A stretch of 64,000 bases of DNA from Neomegalonema perideroedes DSM 15528 (GTDB lineage: Bacteria > Pseudomonadota > Alphaproteobacteria > Rhodobacterales > Rhodobacteraceae): contig NZ_KB893653.1 of assembly GCF_000374145.1 (NCBI RefSeq), positions 1,163,923-1,227,922 on the forward strand. Direction: 5' to 3'. The stretch's first letter is position 1; each line of letters begins with the position of its first letter. The notes under the pieces are model-generated. The model did not search any database, was not told the DNA's origin, and saw only the letters and a list, made by a program, of their open reading frames with translations. Both the position numbers and the translations under genes were made by a program. This document shows positions 10,558 through 17,138 of this stretch, piece by piece.

Positions 10558-10576
10558 CCTATTGCCGCGCAATAGG
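10558..10576. promoter_or_regulatory. 19-bp palindrome upstream of acnA, candidate operator
   Basis: The sequence CCTATTGCCGCGCAATAGG has perfect 7-bp arms (CCTATTG/CAATAGG) around CCGCG. On the minus strand the TTGCGC inside it could serve as a -35 element with GATAGA 17 bp downstream. That would place a regulator on the acnA promoter. The binding protein is not identified; an iron- or carbon-responsive factor is a guess from the target gene. Confidence 0.4.
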
Positions 10577-10648
10577 ATTCGGGGAAGCGGCGACCTCGCG
10601 CAAGATTGATGTGCGACGGATTTCGTCAGGAATTTCAAGGGAGAAATG

Positions 10649-10690
10649 AAAAAGGCCCTTGCCCGGAACGCTCTCCGGAGAGGGGCCTTT
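10649..10690 (-). terminator. Terminator after tRNA-Pro
   Basis: On the minus strand, AAAGGCCC and GGGCCTTT pair around an inner hairpin (CTCCGGAG), and five T follow. It begins 14 bp after the tRNA-Pro 3' end. Confidence 0.75.
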
Positions 10691-10703
10691 CAAGCGAAGC
10701 GGA

Positions 10704-10780
10704 TGGTCGGAGTAGCGTGATTCGAACACGCGGCCTCTACTTCCCGAAAGTAGCGCTCTACCAGGCTGAGCTATACTCCG
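10704..10780 (-). tRNA. tRNA-Pro(CGG), CCA encoded
   Basis: The reverse complement folds as a complete cloverleaf. The acceptor is CGGAGTA/TACTCCG with the C1-G72 pair typical of bacterial tRNA-Pro. The D arm has AGCTCAGCCTGGTAGAGC. The anticodon loop is TTCGGGA, giving anticodon CGG for codon CCG. The T arm has the GTTCGAATC loop. The discriminator is A and CCA is encoded. Confidence 0.97.
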
Positions 10781-10796
10781 TCTCGCTTGGCGGCGG

Positions 10797-10825
10797 CTTA
10801 TATCGGGGCTTTCGGCGCAGCGCAA
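10797..10825 (-). promoter_or_regulatory. Candidate sigma70 promoter of tRNA-Pro
   Basis: On the minus strand TTGCGC is followed by exactly 17 bp and then TATAAG. The -10 box ends 16 bp before the tRNA 5' end, which leaves a short 5' leader for RNase P. Confidence 0.55.
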
Positions 10826-10988
10826 GGGCTTTTCGATCTTGTCGCGGCGCGATGTGGCGGGAAAGCTGCGCGGCGCGTCCCCGGCCCCCGGCTTGATGGC
10901 GGGATATGGGGGATTTGAAGCGGACGCCGGCTCCGGCGCGCCGCCGCCGAATTTCTCTGAAAACTCTGCGCGCGCCTCAGGAGAGGGC

Positions 10989-11017
10989 TTGTCAGCCTGC
11001 GATGATCCGACTAGGTT
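10989..11017 (+). promoter_or_regulatory. Candidate sigma70 promoter of tRNA-Gln
   Basis: TTGTCA is followed by a 17-bp spacer and TAGGTT, ending 10 bp before the tRNA-Gln 5' end. Spacing and position fit a tRNA promoter; the -10 match is only partial. The rest of the 10826-10988 stretch shows nothing recognisable. Confidence 0.4.
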
Positions 11018-11027
11018 GCGCGCGCCT

Positions 11028-11102
11028 TGGGGCGTAGCCAAGCGGTAAGGCAGCGGATTTTGATTCCGCCATGCGGAGGTTCGAATCCTCCCGCCCCAGC
11101 CA
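11028..11102 (+). tRNA. tRNA-Gln(TTG), CCA encoded
   Basis: The cloverleaf has acceptor TGGGGCG/CGCCCCA with discriminator G, a D arm AGCCAAGCGGTAAGGCAGC without a long loop, and a T arm with GGTTCGAATCC. The anticodon loop TTTTGAT gives anticodon TTG for codon CAA. CCA is encoded at 11100-11102. Confidence 0.97.
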
Positions 11103-11223
11103 AAATTCCAGATGAGCGTCGGGATCTTGTTCGGGAGGCGGCGAAAGCCTCCGCTTTCCCGATTCGCCGCTGGTCGCGCGCGGCGCCTTCTTCTCCTCCC
11201 AGCGCAAGGCGAGAATCCTCCGG

Positions 11224-11583
11224 ATGTTGATCCTTGAAAACGTCATCAGCGACCGCGGATCCAAATACGCGGTCTCCGGCGCGCCCTGCGCCTCCGAGGA
11301 GGAGGCGAAAGCCCTGCTGAAGGATCTGAAGCGCCACAAGAAATTCGCCAAAGCCACGCATAACTCATGGGCGCTTCTGCTCGACGAGGCGCAGATCAAA
11401 AACGACGACGGCGAAGCCGGGGCCGGACTCGTCATCCTGCGCATGCTCGACAGAGCCCAATTGCGCGGACATCTCGTCGTCGTGACCCGCTGGTTCGGCG
11501 GCAAGCATCTCGGCGGGGACCGCTTCCGCCATGTGCAGGAGGCGGTGCGGATCTATCTGGAGGCGCGGGCCGGAGGCGCTTGA
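11224..11583 (+). CDS. IMPACT/YigZ N-terminal-domain (UPF0029) protein, single domain
   Basis: This 119-residue protein matches the N-terminal half of YigZ/IMPACT proteins: RGSKYAVSGAPC, a central DDGEAGAGLVILRML and LVVVTRWFGGKHLGGDRF. The typical second domain (DUF1949) is absent, so the protein is about 80-90 residues shorter than E. coli YigZ. In IMPACT relatives this domain takes part in translation control, while in bacteria the role is unclear. The gene lies downstream of tRNA-Gln and convergent with rpsU. The ATG start has only a poor ribosome binding site, so its exact position is uncertain. Confidence 0.75.
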   Translation: MLILENVISDRGSKYAVSGAPCASEEEAKALLKDLKRHKKFAKATHNSWALLLDEAQIKNDDGEAGAGLVILRMLDRAQLRGHLVVVTRWFGGKHLGGDRFRHVQEAVRIYLEARAGGA

Positions 11584-11629
11584 CTGGAGGCGCTTGAACG
11601 GCCCCGGTCCTCAGAGGAATCCGGATATG

Positions 11630-11656
11630 AAAAAGCCCCCGGCGGAGGCCGGAGGC
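11630..11656 (-). terminator. Terminator of rpsU
   Basis: On the minus strand GCCTCCGGC pairs with GCCGGGGGC (one G-U pair) around a CTCC loop, followed by five T. It lies about 40 bp after the rpsU stop. Confidence 0.75.
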
Positions 11657-11698
11657 GATCAGGACGCGGTCTGGCGCGTCGATTTCAAGCTTGAAAGC

Positions 11699-11905
11699 TT
11701 ACGCCGCGCCTTCGCGCTGCGCTTTCTTGCGCGCCAGCTTGCGCGCGCGACGGATGGCCTCCGCCTGCTCACGCGCCCGCTTTTCGGAGGGCTTTTCGAA
11801 ATGCTGCCGAAGCTTCATCTCACGGAAAATACCCTCGCGCTGCATCTTCTTCTTAAGAGCCTTCAGCGCCTGATCGACGTTATTGTCGCGAACCAGAACC
11901 TGCAC
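11699..11905 (-). CDS. rpsU: 30S ribosomal protein S21
   Basis: This 68-residue basic protein begins [20 protein letters not shown] and continues with [21 protein letters not shown], the standard S21 sequence. S21 binds the 30S platform and helps initiation. The start is GTG at 11903-11905. It is a single-gene unit with its own terminator and is divergent from COQ9, separated by about 96 bp of AT-richer sequence. Confidence 0.96.
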   Translation of the reverse strand: MQVLVRDNNVDQALKALKKKMQREGIFREMKLRQHFEKPSEKRAREQAEAIRRARKLARKKAQREGAA

Positions 11906-12001
11906 CTAACTTCACCGTCCTTCCAGGCTGATCTCGAATTTTCAGAATAGGGGCGCTATATATCAACGGTCTTGAGAAATTCCAACCCCCGTGAGGCCCG
12001 C

Positions 12002-12688
12002 ATGTCCGAAATCGAGCTTTTGCGGCGCCTCGCCGAGGCGGCCGCGCGTCACGCCCCCTTCGACGGCTGGTCTGAGAAGGCTTTCGCCGCCGCCGCGCGC
12101 GATTGCGGGATCTCCGAAGCCGAGGCGCGTCTGGCCGCGCCGCGCGGAGCTCCGGATCTGGCGGCGGCCTTCCATCGCGCCGCCGACGCCGAGATGCTGC
12201 GGCGCTTGGGCGGGGCGGATCTCTCGCGGCTGAAGTTCCGCGAGCGCGTGGCTTGGGCGGTGCGGCTGCGTCTGGAGATCGTCGCGCGCGACCGCGAGGC
12301 CGTGCGTCGGGCCGCCGCCTTCTACGCCCTGCCGACCCACGCCGCCGAAGGCGCCAAGCTGGTCTGGGAGACCTGCGACGCCATCTGGACCGCGCTCGGC
12401 GACGCTTCGCGCGATTACAACTGGCATACGAAGCGCCTGACCCTCATGGGAGTCTACGGCGCGACGCTGCTGGTCTGGCTCAACGACGAATCGGAGGATC
12501 AGGCCGAAACCTGGGCCTTCCTCGACCGCCGCATCGAAGAGGTGATGCAGGTGGAGAAGCTCAAAGCTTCGGCGCGCAGGAATCCTGCGGCCCGTCTGCT
12601 GCTGACGGGGCCGCGTCTGGCGCTTTCCTTTCTGAAGGCGCCAAGCGGACGCGCGGCGCCGCCGGCCGGAAGCTGGCCGGGCGCCTGA
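12002..12688 (+). CDS. COQ9 family ubiquinone biosynthesis protein
   Basis: This 228-residue protein fits the bacterial COQ9 family (TetR-like fold binding isoprenoid lipids). Characteristic stretches are WSEKAFAAAARDCGIS near the N-terminus, a middle WAVRLRLEIV, and VWETCDAIWTALGD with SRDYNWHTKRLTLMGVYGATLLVWLND. COQ9 helps COQ7 hydroxylate the ubiquinone ring. UbiE and UbiB are also in the window, although not in the same operon. I chose the ATG at 12002 over an upstream TTG because homologues start with a short ELL-type helix. Confidence 0.88.
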   Translation: MSEIELLRRLAEAAARHAPFDGWSEKAFAAAARDCGISEAEARLAAPRGAPDLAAAFHRAADAEMLRRLGGADLSRLKFRERVAWAVRLRLEIVARDREAVRRAAAFYALPTHAAEGAKLVWETCDAIWTALGDASRDYNWHTKRLTLMGVYGATLLVWLNDESEDQAETWAFLDRRIEEVMQVEKLKASARRNPAARLLLTGPRLALSFLKAPSGRAAPPAGSWPGA

Positions 12689-12745
12689 TCTCGCCGCTCA
12701 AGCCCGACCGGCCGATCCCGGCCGCCGGGTTTCGACCGGACGACG

Positions 12746-12970
12746 TCAATTTCCTGTGGCCGGATGCCGCGGCCAAGGCCGATTGCGCTGCAATCCGGGG
12801 CGTGTGAAATCGACCGGCCCCTCAAGTCCGGGGGCCGACCGCGGGGGGAGGATTCGGGGCTCCAGCCCCCCCACGACATGAGGCGCGAGCTGCGCGAGGC
12901 GCAGGTCGTCGCGAGACGCCGCGCCGGAAGGCGCGGCGAGACAGAAGGCTATGGCCAAGACGCACAGCAT
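12746..12970 (-). CDS. Possible small exported protein (weak call)
   Basis: A 74-residue frame starts MLCVLAIAFCLAAPSGAAS, which reads like a Sec signal peptide with cleavage near Ala16-Ala18, then DDLRLAQLAPHVVGG. CGGAG lies about 9 bp before the ATG. The C-terminal half is Pro/Arg-rich and unlike a folded protein, and no family is recognised. It faces COQ9 and could be a chance frame in GC-rich DNA or a decayed gene. Confidence 0.22.
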   Translation of the reverse strand: MLCVLAIAFCLAAPSGAASRDDLRLAQLAPHVVGGLEPRILPPRSAPGLEGPVDFTRPGLQRNRPWPRHPATGN

Positions 12971-13438
12971 TGAAGATGCTCCGCTTCAGAGCGCCGCCCC
13001 CTGATTGACGGCAACACAAAGTTGAAAACGATATTCTTGGTTATTTTTCAGAGTAAAAATTTCCGATTCGTTAACCCCTTGGTCAAGTCGAAATCTTTTC
13101 AAGCCATGAGACAAAATGACGCATATGCGGAATTTGATCCTTTGTGAAGAATTTTCACCCCCCGATTCCGTCCTGAATCATTTGTGATTCGCTTTCCGCG
13201 AGTTTCTGGAGAATGAAAACTCTTATGACGTGAGGTTGCGGTGCGGGATATTCACTCTTAAAAGGGGTTGATTTCAGGTCGCTATTCTATAGGTAGAGGG
13301 GGCGTCCCCGCGCGCTTCTCCGAAGCTCCGCAGCAGATTCGCGCTTGAGGGGGCGTTTCGCCGCGCTGCGGGAACTTGGCGAATCTTCACTGGAATTCGG
13401 CCTTGGGCCGCGTTGCGGAACAGGGTAGAAGGTGGCGT
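12971..13438. other. AT-rich intergenic region with clustered GANTC sites before rnd
   Basis: I see no gene in this stretch. From about 13010 to 13290 the base composition drops sharply compared with both flanks. It holds four GANTC sites (13065, 13164, 13175, 13186), a perfect 6-bp inverted repeat GAATCA-TTTG-TGATTC at 13175-13190, a short GTGAA/TTCAC repeat and a TATAGG near 13288. A promoter or small RNA is plausible, but no consensus -35/-10 pair at good spacing was found. Confidence 0.4.
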
Positions 13439-14641
13439 ATGCGTTTCATCAAGACCAAGACGGATCTTCAGGCGCTCTGCGACGAGTATCGCGCGGCGCC
13501 CTATGTGACCCTCGACACCGAATTCATGCGCGAACGGACCTATTGGCCCATCCTCTGCCTCGTGCAGATCGCGCGCCCGCCCCTGCCGGGAGAAACCCCC
13601 GAGGCCCATGAGGCTCAGGGCGCGGCTCTGATCGACCCTATGGTCGCGGAGATGGATCTCGCGCCGCTCTTCGAGCTGATGCGCGATCCTCAGGTGATCA
13701 AGGTCTTCCACGCCGCCCGTCAGGATCTGGAGATCTTCAGCCTGCTCGGCGGGCTGGTGCCCGCGCCGCTGATGGACACGCAGGTCGCGGCCATGGTCTG
13801 CGGCTTCGGCGAGCAGGCGAGCTACGAGACCCTCGCCCGCGACCTCGCGGGGGCGCAGGTGGACAAATCCCTGCGCGGCTCCGACTGGAGCGCCCGCCCG
13901 CTCTCGCAGCGGCAATTGATCTACGCCGTCTCCGACGTGACCCATCTGCGGGTGATCTACGAGAAGCTGACGGCCCGAATCGCCAAGGCCGACCGGCTGG
14001 AATGGATCTCCGAGGAGATGGCCGCTCTGGCCGATCCGGCGCAGCATCGGGCCGATCCTGAAGAGGCGTGGCGGCGGATCCGTCTGCGCAATCCGAACGG
14101 CCCGGCGCTCTCGGCGCTGCGCGAGCTGGCCCGCTGGCGCGAGGAGGAGGCGCAAAAGCGCAATCTGCCCCGCGGACGCGTCCTCAAGGACGAGACCCTC
14201 GCCGAATTGGCCCAGCTCAAGCCGAAGACCATCGAGGATCTCGGCCGCAGCCGCGCCTTCCAGCGCGACAACCGCTCCTCGGAGACGACTCAGGCCGTGC
14301 TCAAGGCGATCAAGGTCGGCCTCGCCCTCCCCAAGGCCGATTGGCCGGTTCAGGAGGAGACCCTCAAGCTCGACGCCAAAGCCTCCGCGCTCGCGGAGCT
14401 GCTCCGGGTGCTGCTGCGCGCCCGCGCGGCGGATCTTGACGTGGCGGCCAAGCTTATGGCCCAATCCGCCGACATCGACCGGCTCGCTCTGGAGGAGGAG
14501 CCGGACGTGCCCGCCTTGCGCGGATGGCGCCGCGAGGTCTTCGGAGAAGAGGCCCTGAGGCTCAAACGCGGCGAAATCGCGCTGACCGCCGGTCCGCAGG
14601 GAATCGTGGTGGCGGAGCTTAAGCCCCCGACCGGGGCCTGA
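13439..14641 (+). CDS. rnd: Ribonuclease D
   Basis: This 400-residue 3'-5' exoribonuclease of the DEDD family trims tRNA precursors and other structured RNAs. Exo I is VTLDTEF (Asp26, Glu28), Exo II is in KVFHAARQDLEIF, and Exo III is IYAVSDVTHL (Tyr and Asp). An HRDC-like helical region follows, with WREEEAQKRNLPRGRVLKDETL and LAQLKPKTIEDL. The ATG at 13439 has GAAGGTGG just upstream and gives the usual MRFIKTKTDL start; an upstream in-frame start would add 21 unconserved residues. dacC begins 29 bp after its stop. Confidence 0.95.
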   Translation: MRFIKTKTDLQALCDEYRAAPYVTLDTEFMRERTYWPILCLVQIARPPLPGETPEAHEAQGAALIDPMVAEMDLAPLFELMRDPQVIKVFHAARQDLEIFSLLGGLVPAPLMDTQVAAMVCGFGEQASYETLARDLAGAQVDKSLRGSDWSARPLSQRQLIYAVSDVTHLRVIYEKLTARIAKADRLEWISEEMAALADPAQHRADPEEAWRRIRLRNPNGPALSALRELARWREEEAQKRNLPRGRVLKDETLAELAQLKPKTIEDLGRSRAFQRDNRSSETTQAVLKAIKVGLALPKADWPVQEETLKLDAKASALAELLRVLLRARAADLDVAAKLMAQSADIDRLALEEEPDVPALRGWRREVFGEEALRLKRGEIALTAGPQGIVVAELKPPTGA

Positions 14642-14670
14642 GGACGCGCAAGAATGAGGATGAGGCCGTC

Positions 14671-15990
14671 ATGCGCGTCTTGATGCGCCGCGCGCTTTGG
14701 GCGCTGCTGGCCGCCTGCGGGCTTTTGGCGCCGCTGGGCGGCGCGACGCGTCTCGCCGTCGAGGTGGAGAGCGGCCGAATCCTGCTGGAGGAGGCCGCCG
14801 ACGCGCCGCGTTATCCGGCCTCGCTCACCAAGATGATGACCGTCTACCTCGCCTTCGAGGCGATGGAGAAGGGCGAGATCGCGCCGGACGACAAGATCAA
14901 GATCTCGCGCCGCGCCGCCGGACAGACTCCGGTGAAGATCGGCTTCCGGACCGGCGCGGAGCTGCGCTTCGGCGACGTGCTGGCCGCCGCCGCCGTGGCC
15001 TCGGCCAACGACGCCGCCGTGGCGGTGGCCGAAGCGGTGGCGGGCTCCGAAGAGGCCTTCGTGGCGCGGATGAACGCCGCCGCCGTTCGGCTCGGGCTGA
15101 CGAACACCCGATTCGTCAACGCCTCCGGCCTGCCGGGCGCGGGGCAGAGCACCACCGCCCGCGACATGGCTTTGCTCGGGGCGGCGCTGCTGCGCGACCA
15201 TCCCAAGCGTTCGGAGCTGTTCAATCAGCGCTCGGGGCGTCTGGCGGGCAAGAGCTATCAGACCACCAACACCATCCTCGGCTTTCCGGGGGGCTTCGGG
15301 CTCAAGACCGGATTCACCTGCGCGGCGGGCTATAACGTGGTGGGCGCGGTGGAGCGCGGCGGGCGCAAGGTGATTCTCGTCACGCTCGGCAATCCGAGCC
15401 GTCCGGCGCGCACCCGCGACGCGCAGGACATCATCCGCAAGGCCCTCGCCGCGACGCCCGGCGCGCTTTTGACGCCCGCCGTCGGCCGCGCGGGCGCTCC
15501 GGCGGATCTCAACGTCTGCGTCGGGGCGAAAGACCCCGAGATTCGCCGCGGCACCCGCGAATGGGGCGTCGGAGTCAGCGCCGACACTCTGGAGATCGTG
15601 TCCGAAGAGGTTTATCGCGCGCCCGGAGGCGGCTATCAGCCTTCGGCCGCCGCGCCGGAATACATGCTCTCCGCGCCGCCGCAGGGCTCCTACGAGCCGG
15701 CGCGCCCGCCGGCGCCGCCGCCTTTGGGCGGCTGGGCGCTGCATCTGGGCAGCGAGGCCAACGAGACCGCCGCCCGGATGCTCGTCCAGCAGGTGACGGC
15801 CAGTTTCGGTGCGGGAATCCCGCATATCGAGGCCCGCGCGCGGGATGGGCGCTGGAATATGGTCGTCCATAGCCTGCCCGACCAGAAGACCGCTCTTCAG
15901 ATCGGCCAGAGGCTCCAGACTCAGGGGCGCTACGCCCTCGTGCTGACCCCCGACACCCTGACCAACGCCGCGGCCCGCTGGCGGCGCTGA
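14671..15990 (+). CDS. D-alanyl-D-alanine carboxypeptidase (peptidase S11), SPOR-like C-terminus
   Basis: This 439-residue exported penicillin-binding protein trims the terminal D-Ala of peptidoglycan stem peptides. The Sec signal covers residues 1-25. The three active-site motifs are intact: SLTK at 51-54, SAN at 111-113 and KTG at 212-214. After the catalytic domain comes a Pro-rich linker (about 330-350) and a terminal 90 residues starting GGWALHLGSEANETAARML. That part resembles a divergent SPOR domain, which would bind denuded septal glycan. It is probably cotranscribed with rnd, and a terminator follows. Confidence 0.9.
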   Translation: MRVLMRRALWALLAACGLLAPLGGATRLAVEVESGRILLEEAADAPRYPASLTKMMTVYLAFEAMEKGEIAPDDKIKISRRAAGQTPVKIGFRTGAELRFGDVLAAAAVASANDAAVAVAEAVAGSEEAFVARMNAAAVRLGLTNTRFVNASGLPGAGQSTTARDMALLGAALLRDHPKRSELFNQRSGRLAGKSYQTTNTILGFPGGFGLKTGFTCAAGYNVVGAVERGGRKVILVTLGNPSRPARTRDAQDIIRKALAATPGALLTPAVGRAGAPADLNVCVGAKDPEIRRGTREWGVGVSADTLEIVSEEVYRAPGGGYQPSAAAPEYMLSAPPQGSYEPARPPAPPPLGGWALHLGSEANETAARMLVQQVTASFGAGIPHIEARARDGRWNMVVHSLPDQKTALQIGQRLQTQGRYALVLTPDTLTNAAARWRR

Positions 15991-16020
15991 AGGCCCTCTC
16001 CCCCTGTTTGAAGCTGGAAA

Positions 16021-16053
16021 GGCTCCCTCCGCGCGGCGCGGGCGGGGCCTTTT
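16021..16053 (+). terminator. Terminator after the D,D-carboxypeptidase gene
   Basis: GGCTCCCTCCGCGC pairs with GCGCGGGCGGGGCC (one mismatch, two G-U pairs) and is followed by TTTT. It starts 31 bp after the stop codon. Confidence 0.6.
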
Positions 16054-16076
16054 CGTCTGAGGCGCGGCGCTTGAGC

Positions 16077-16248
16077 GTGTTTTCACGACGCGAAGCCGCT
16101 TCGGCTGCGCTGGAAAACGCTCTCCGTTTTCGCCGGGCCGCGTTTTCACGACGCGAAGCCGCTTCGGCTGCGCTGGAAAACGCTCTCGGTTTTCGCCGGG
16201 CCGCGTTTTCACGACGCGAAGCCCTTCGGCTTCGCTGGAAAACGCTCT
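16077..16248. repeat. Three tandem hairpin repeats with 63-bp period, locus 2
   Basis: Three copies of a unit of about 46 bp lie at roughly 16077-16123, 16140-16186 and 16203-16248, with TTTTCACGACGCGAAG at 16080, 16143 and 16206. Each unit has arms GCGTTTTC and GAAAACGC and an inner stem of GCGAAGCC with GGCT(T/G)CGC. The third unit is a perfect inner palindrome. Spacers contain CCGTTTTCGCCGGG or a close variant. These are the 3' halves of the composite repeats at 6628 and 55563. It lies between a terminator and sufE. Confidence 0.85.
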
Positions 16249-16286
16249 ATGCCTGCGGACCCGACGACCCGTGAAGGAGATTCGCC

Positions 16287-16748
16287 ATGACGACCGCCCG
16301 CTTTGAGGAATTGGCGGAGGATTTCGCCCTGTTCGACGATTGGGAGGATCGGTATTCGGCGGTGATCGATCTGGGCAAGGCCATGCCGCCTTTGCCCGAG
16401 GCCGCCAAGACCGAAGCCGCCAAGGTGCGCGGCTGCGCGAGTCAGGTCTGGCTCGTCATGGGCGCGCGGCCCGGCCCGGACGGCGCGGCGCGTCTGACCA
16501 TCGAAGGCGACAGCGACGCCCATATCGTGCGCGGGCTGGTGGCGGTGATGCGCGCGCTTTACGAGGGCCTGACCCCTGAAGAGGCCCTCGCCGTGGATCC
16601 TCAGGCGGCTTTGCGGCGGCTGGGGCTGGCCGATCATCTCAGCAGCCAGCGCAGCAACGGCGTGCGGGCCATGGCGGAGCGCATTCGGGCTCAGGCCGCC
16701 GCTTTGCAGAGCGCCTCCGCCCCGGGCGGCGGCGGCGCAGGCGGATAG
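16287..16748 (+). CDS. sufE: SufE family cysteine desulfurase sulfur acceptor
   Basis: This 153-residue protein has the SufE fold sequence: FALFDDWEDRYSAVIDLGK, PPLPEAAKTEAAKVRGCASQVW with the sulfur-accepting Cys50, then LTIEGDSDAHIVRGLVAVM and a C-terminal SSQRSNGVRAM. It takes persulfide from SufS and passes it to the Fe-S scaffold. No other suf gene is nearby, which is common when sufE is unlinked. A GGAG-type site precedes the ATG. The tandem hairpin repeats end 39 bp upstream. Confidence 0.93.
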   Translation: MTTARFEELAEDFALFDDWEDRYSAVIDLGKAMPPLPEAAKTEAAKVRGCASQVWLVMGARPGPDGAARLTIEGDSDAHIVRGLVAVMRALYEGLTPEEALAVDPQAALRRLGLADHLSSQRSNGVRAMAERIRAQAAALQSASAPGGGGAGG

Positions 16749-16759
16749 GGCGAAGCGGG

Positions 16760-16864
16760 TCAGAAGGGCGGCGGCGCGCGCAAAATCGTCTCGGCGAGGG
16801 CCAAAGCGGAATCAAGCGTCAGGCCGATCTGGATAGCGATAAGACGAATTAAAAACCGTTCCAT
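16760..16864 (-). CDS. Possible 34-residue hydrophobic peptide (weak call)
   Basis: On the minus strand an ATG at 16864 opens 34 codons encoding MERFLIRLIAIQIGLTLDSA followed by LALAETILRAPPPF and a stop. The N-terminal half is amphipathic or membrane-like. AAAGAG lies a few bases upstream of the ATG, and the upstream DNA is AT-rich and promoter-like. It is too short to test by composition. No family is recognised. It would be transcribed divergently from the SIR2-TPR gene. Confidence 0.3.
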   Translation of the reverse strand: MERFLIRLIAIQIGLTLDSALALAETILRAPPPF

Positions 16865-17138
16865 GTTTTTCTCTTTATGAGACATAATGAACTGTTAATT
16901 TGTTCTGTCATGGAACTTTTAACCGGTCAATAACTATCTATGTAAACTTTCGTATGCAGACTGTTTTTTCTTGCCCCAATTTCGCCCCGCTGATGTAATG
17001 TTCGCGACATCGGGAAAAGGCCCCGATCCCGCCGCGACGCGCCTTCGCGCGCAGCGGTCCAGACAAGACGGGTGGAGCAGTGTGGCGGGCGTCGTCGGAT
17101 CCCAAGACTGAACGCGGCGAAGCCCGCGGAGGACGGTC
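16865..17138. promoter_or_regulatory. AT-rich divergent control region before the SIR2-TPR gene
   Basis: This stretch has no convincing gene. It is AT-rich from about 16840 to 16990. It holds an 8-bp inverted repeat, GTTCCATG at 16858-16865 and CATGGAAC at 16909-16916. It also holds a near match to the CtrA site, TTAA-CCGGTCA-ATAA at 16919-16933. No well-spaced sigma70 promoter was found by eye. The sites could control the small minus-strand frame, the SIR2-TPR gene, or both. Confidence 0.35.

Noticed and set aside
12500-12879. Minus-strand frames opposite the end of COQ9 (126 and 71 codons)
   Set aside because: They are antisense to a well-supported gene, Arg/Pro/Gly-rich, and lack a ribosome binding site or recognisable motif.
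14350-16212. A 620-codon minus-strand frame opposite dacC, running into the tandem repeats
   Set aside because: It is low-complexity Arg/Ala sequence, and its N-terminal repeats are just the translated 63-bp DNA repeats.
16077-16248. Tandem repeats considered as a CRISPR array
   Set aside because: There are only three units, the repeats are palindromic hairpins of about 46 bp, the spacers are short and near-identical, and no cas genes are present.
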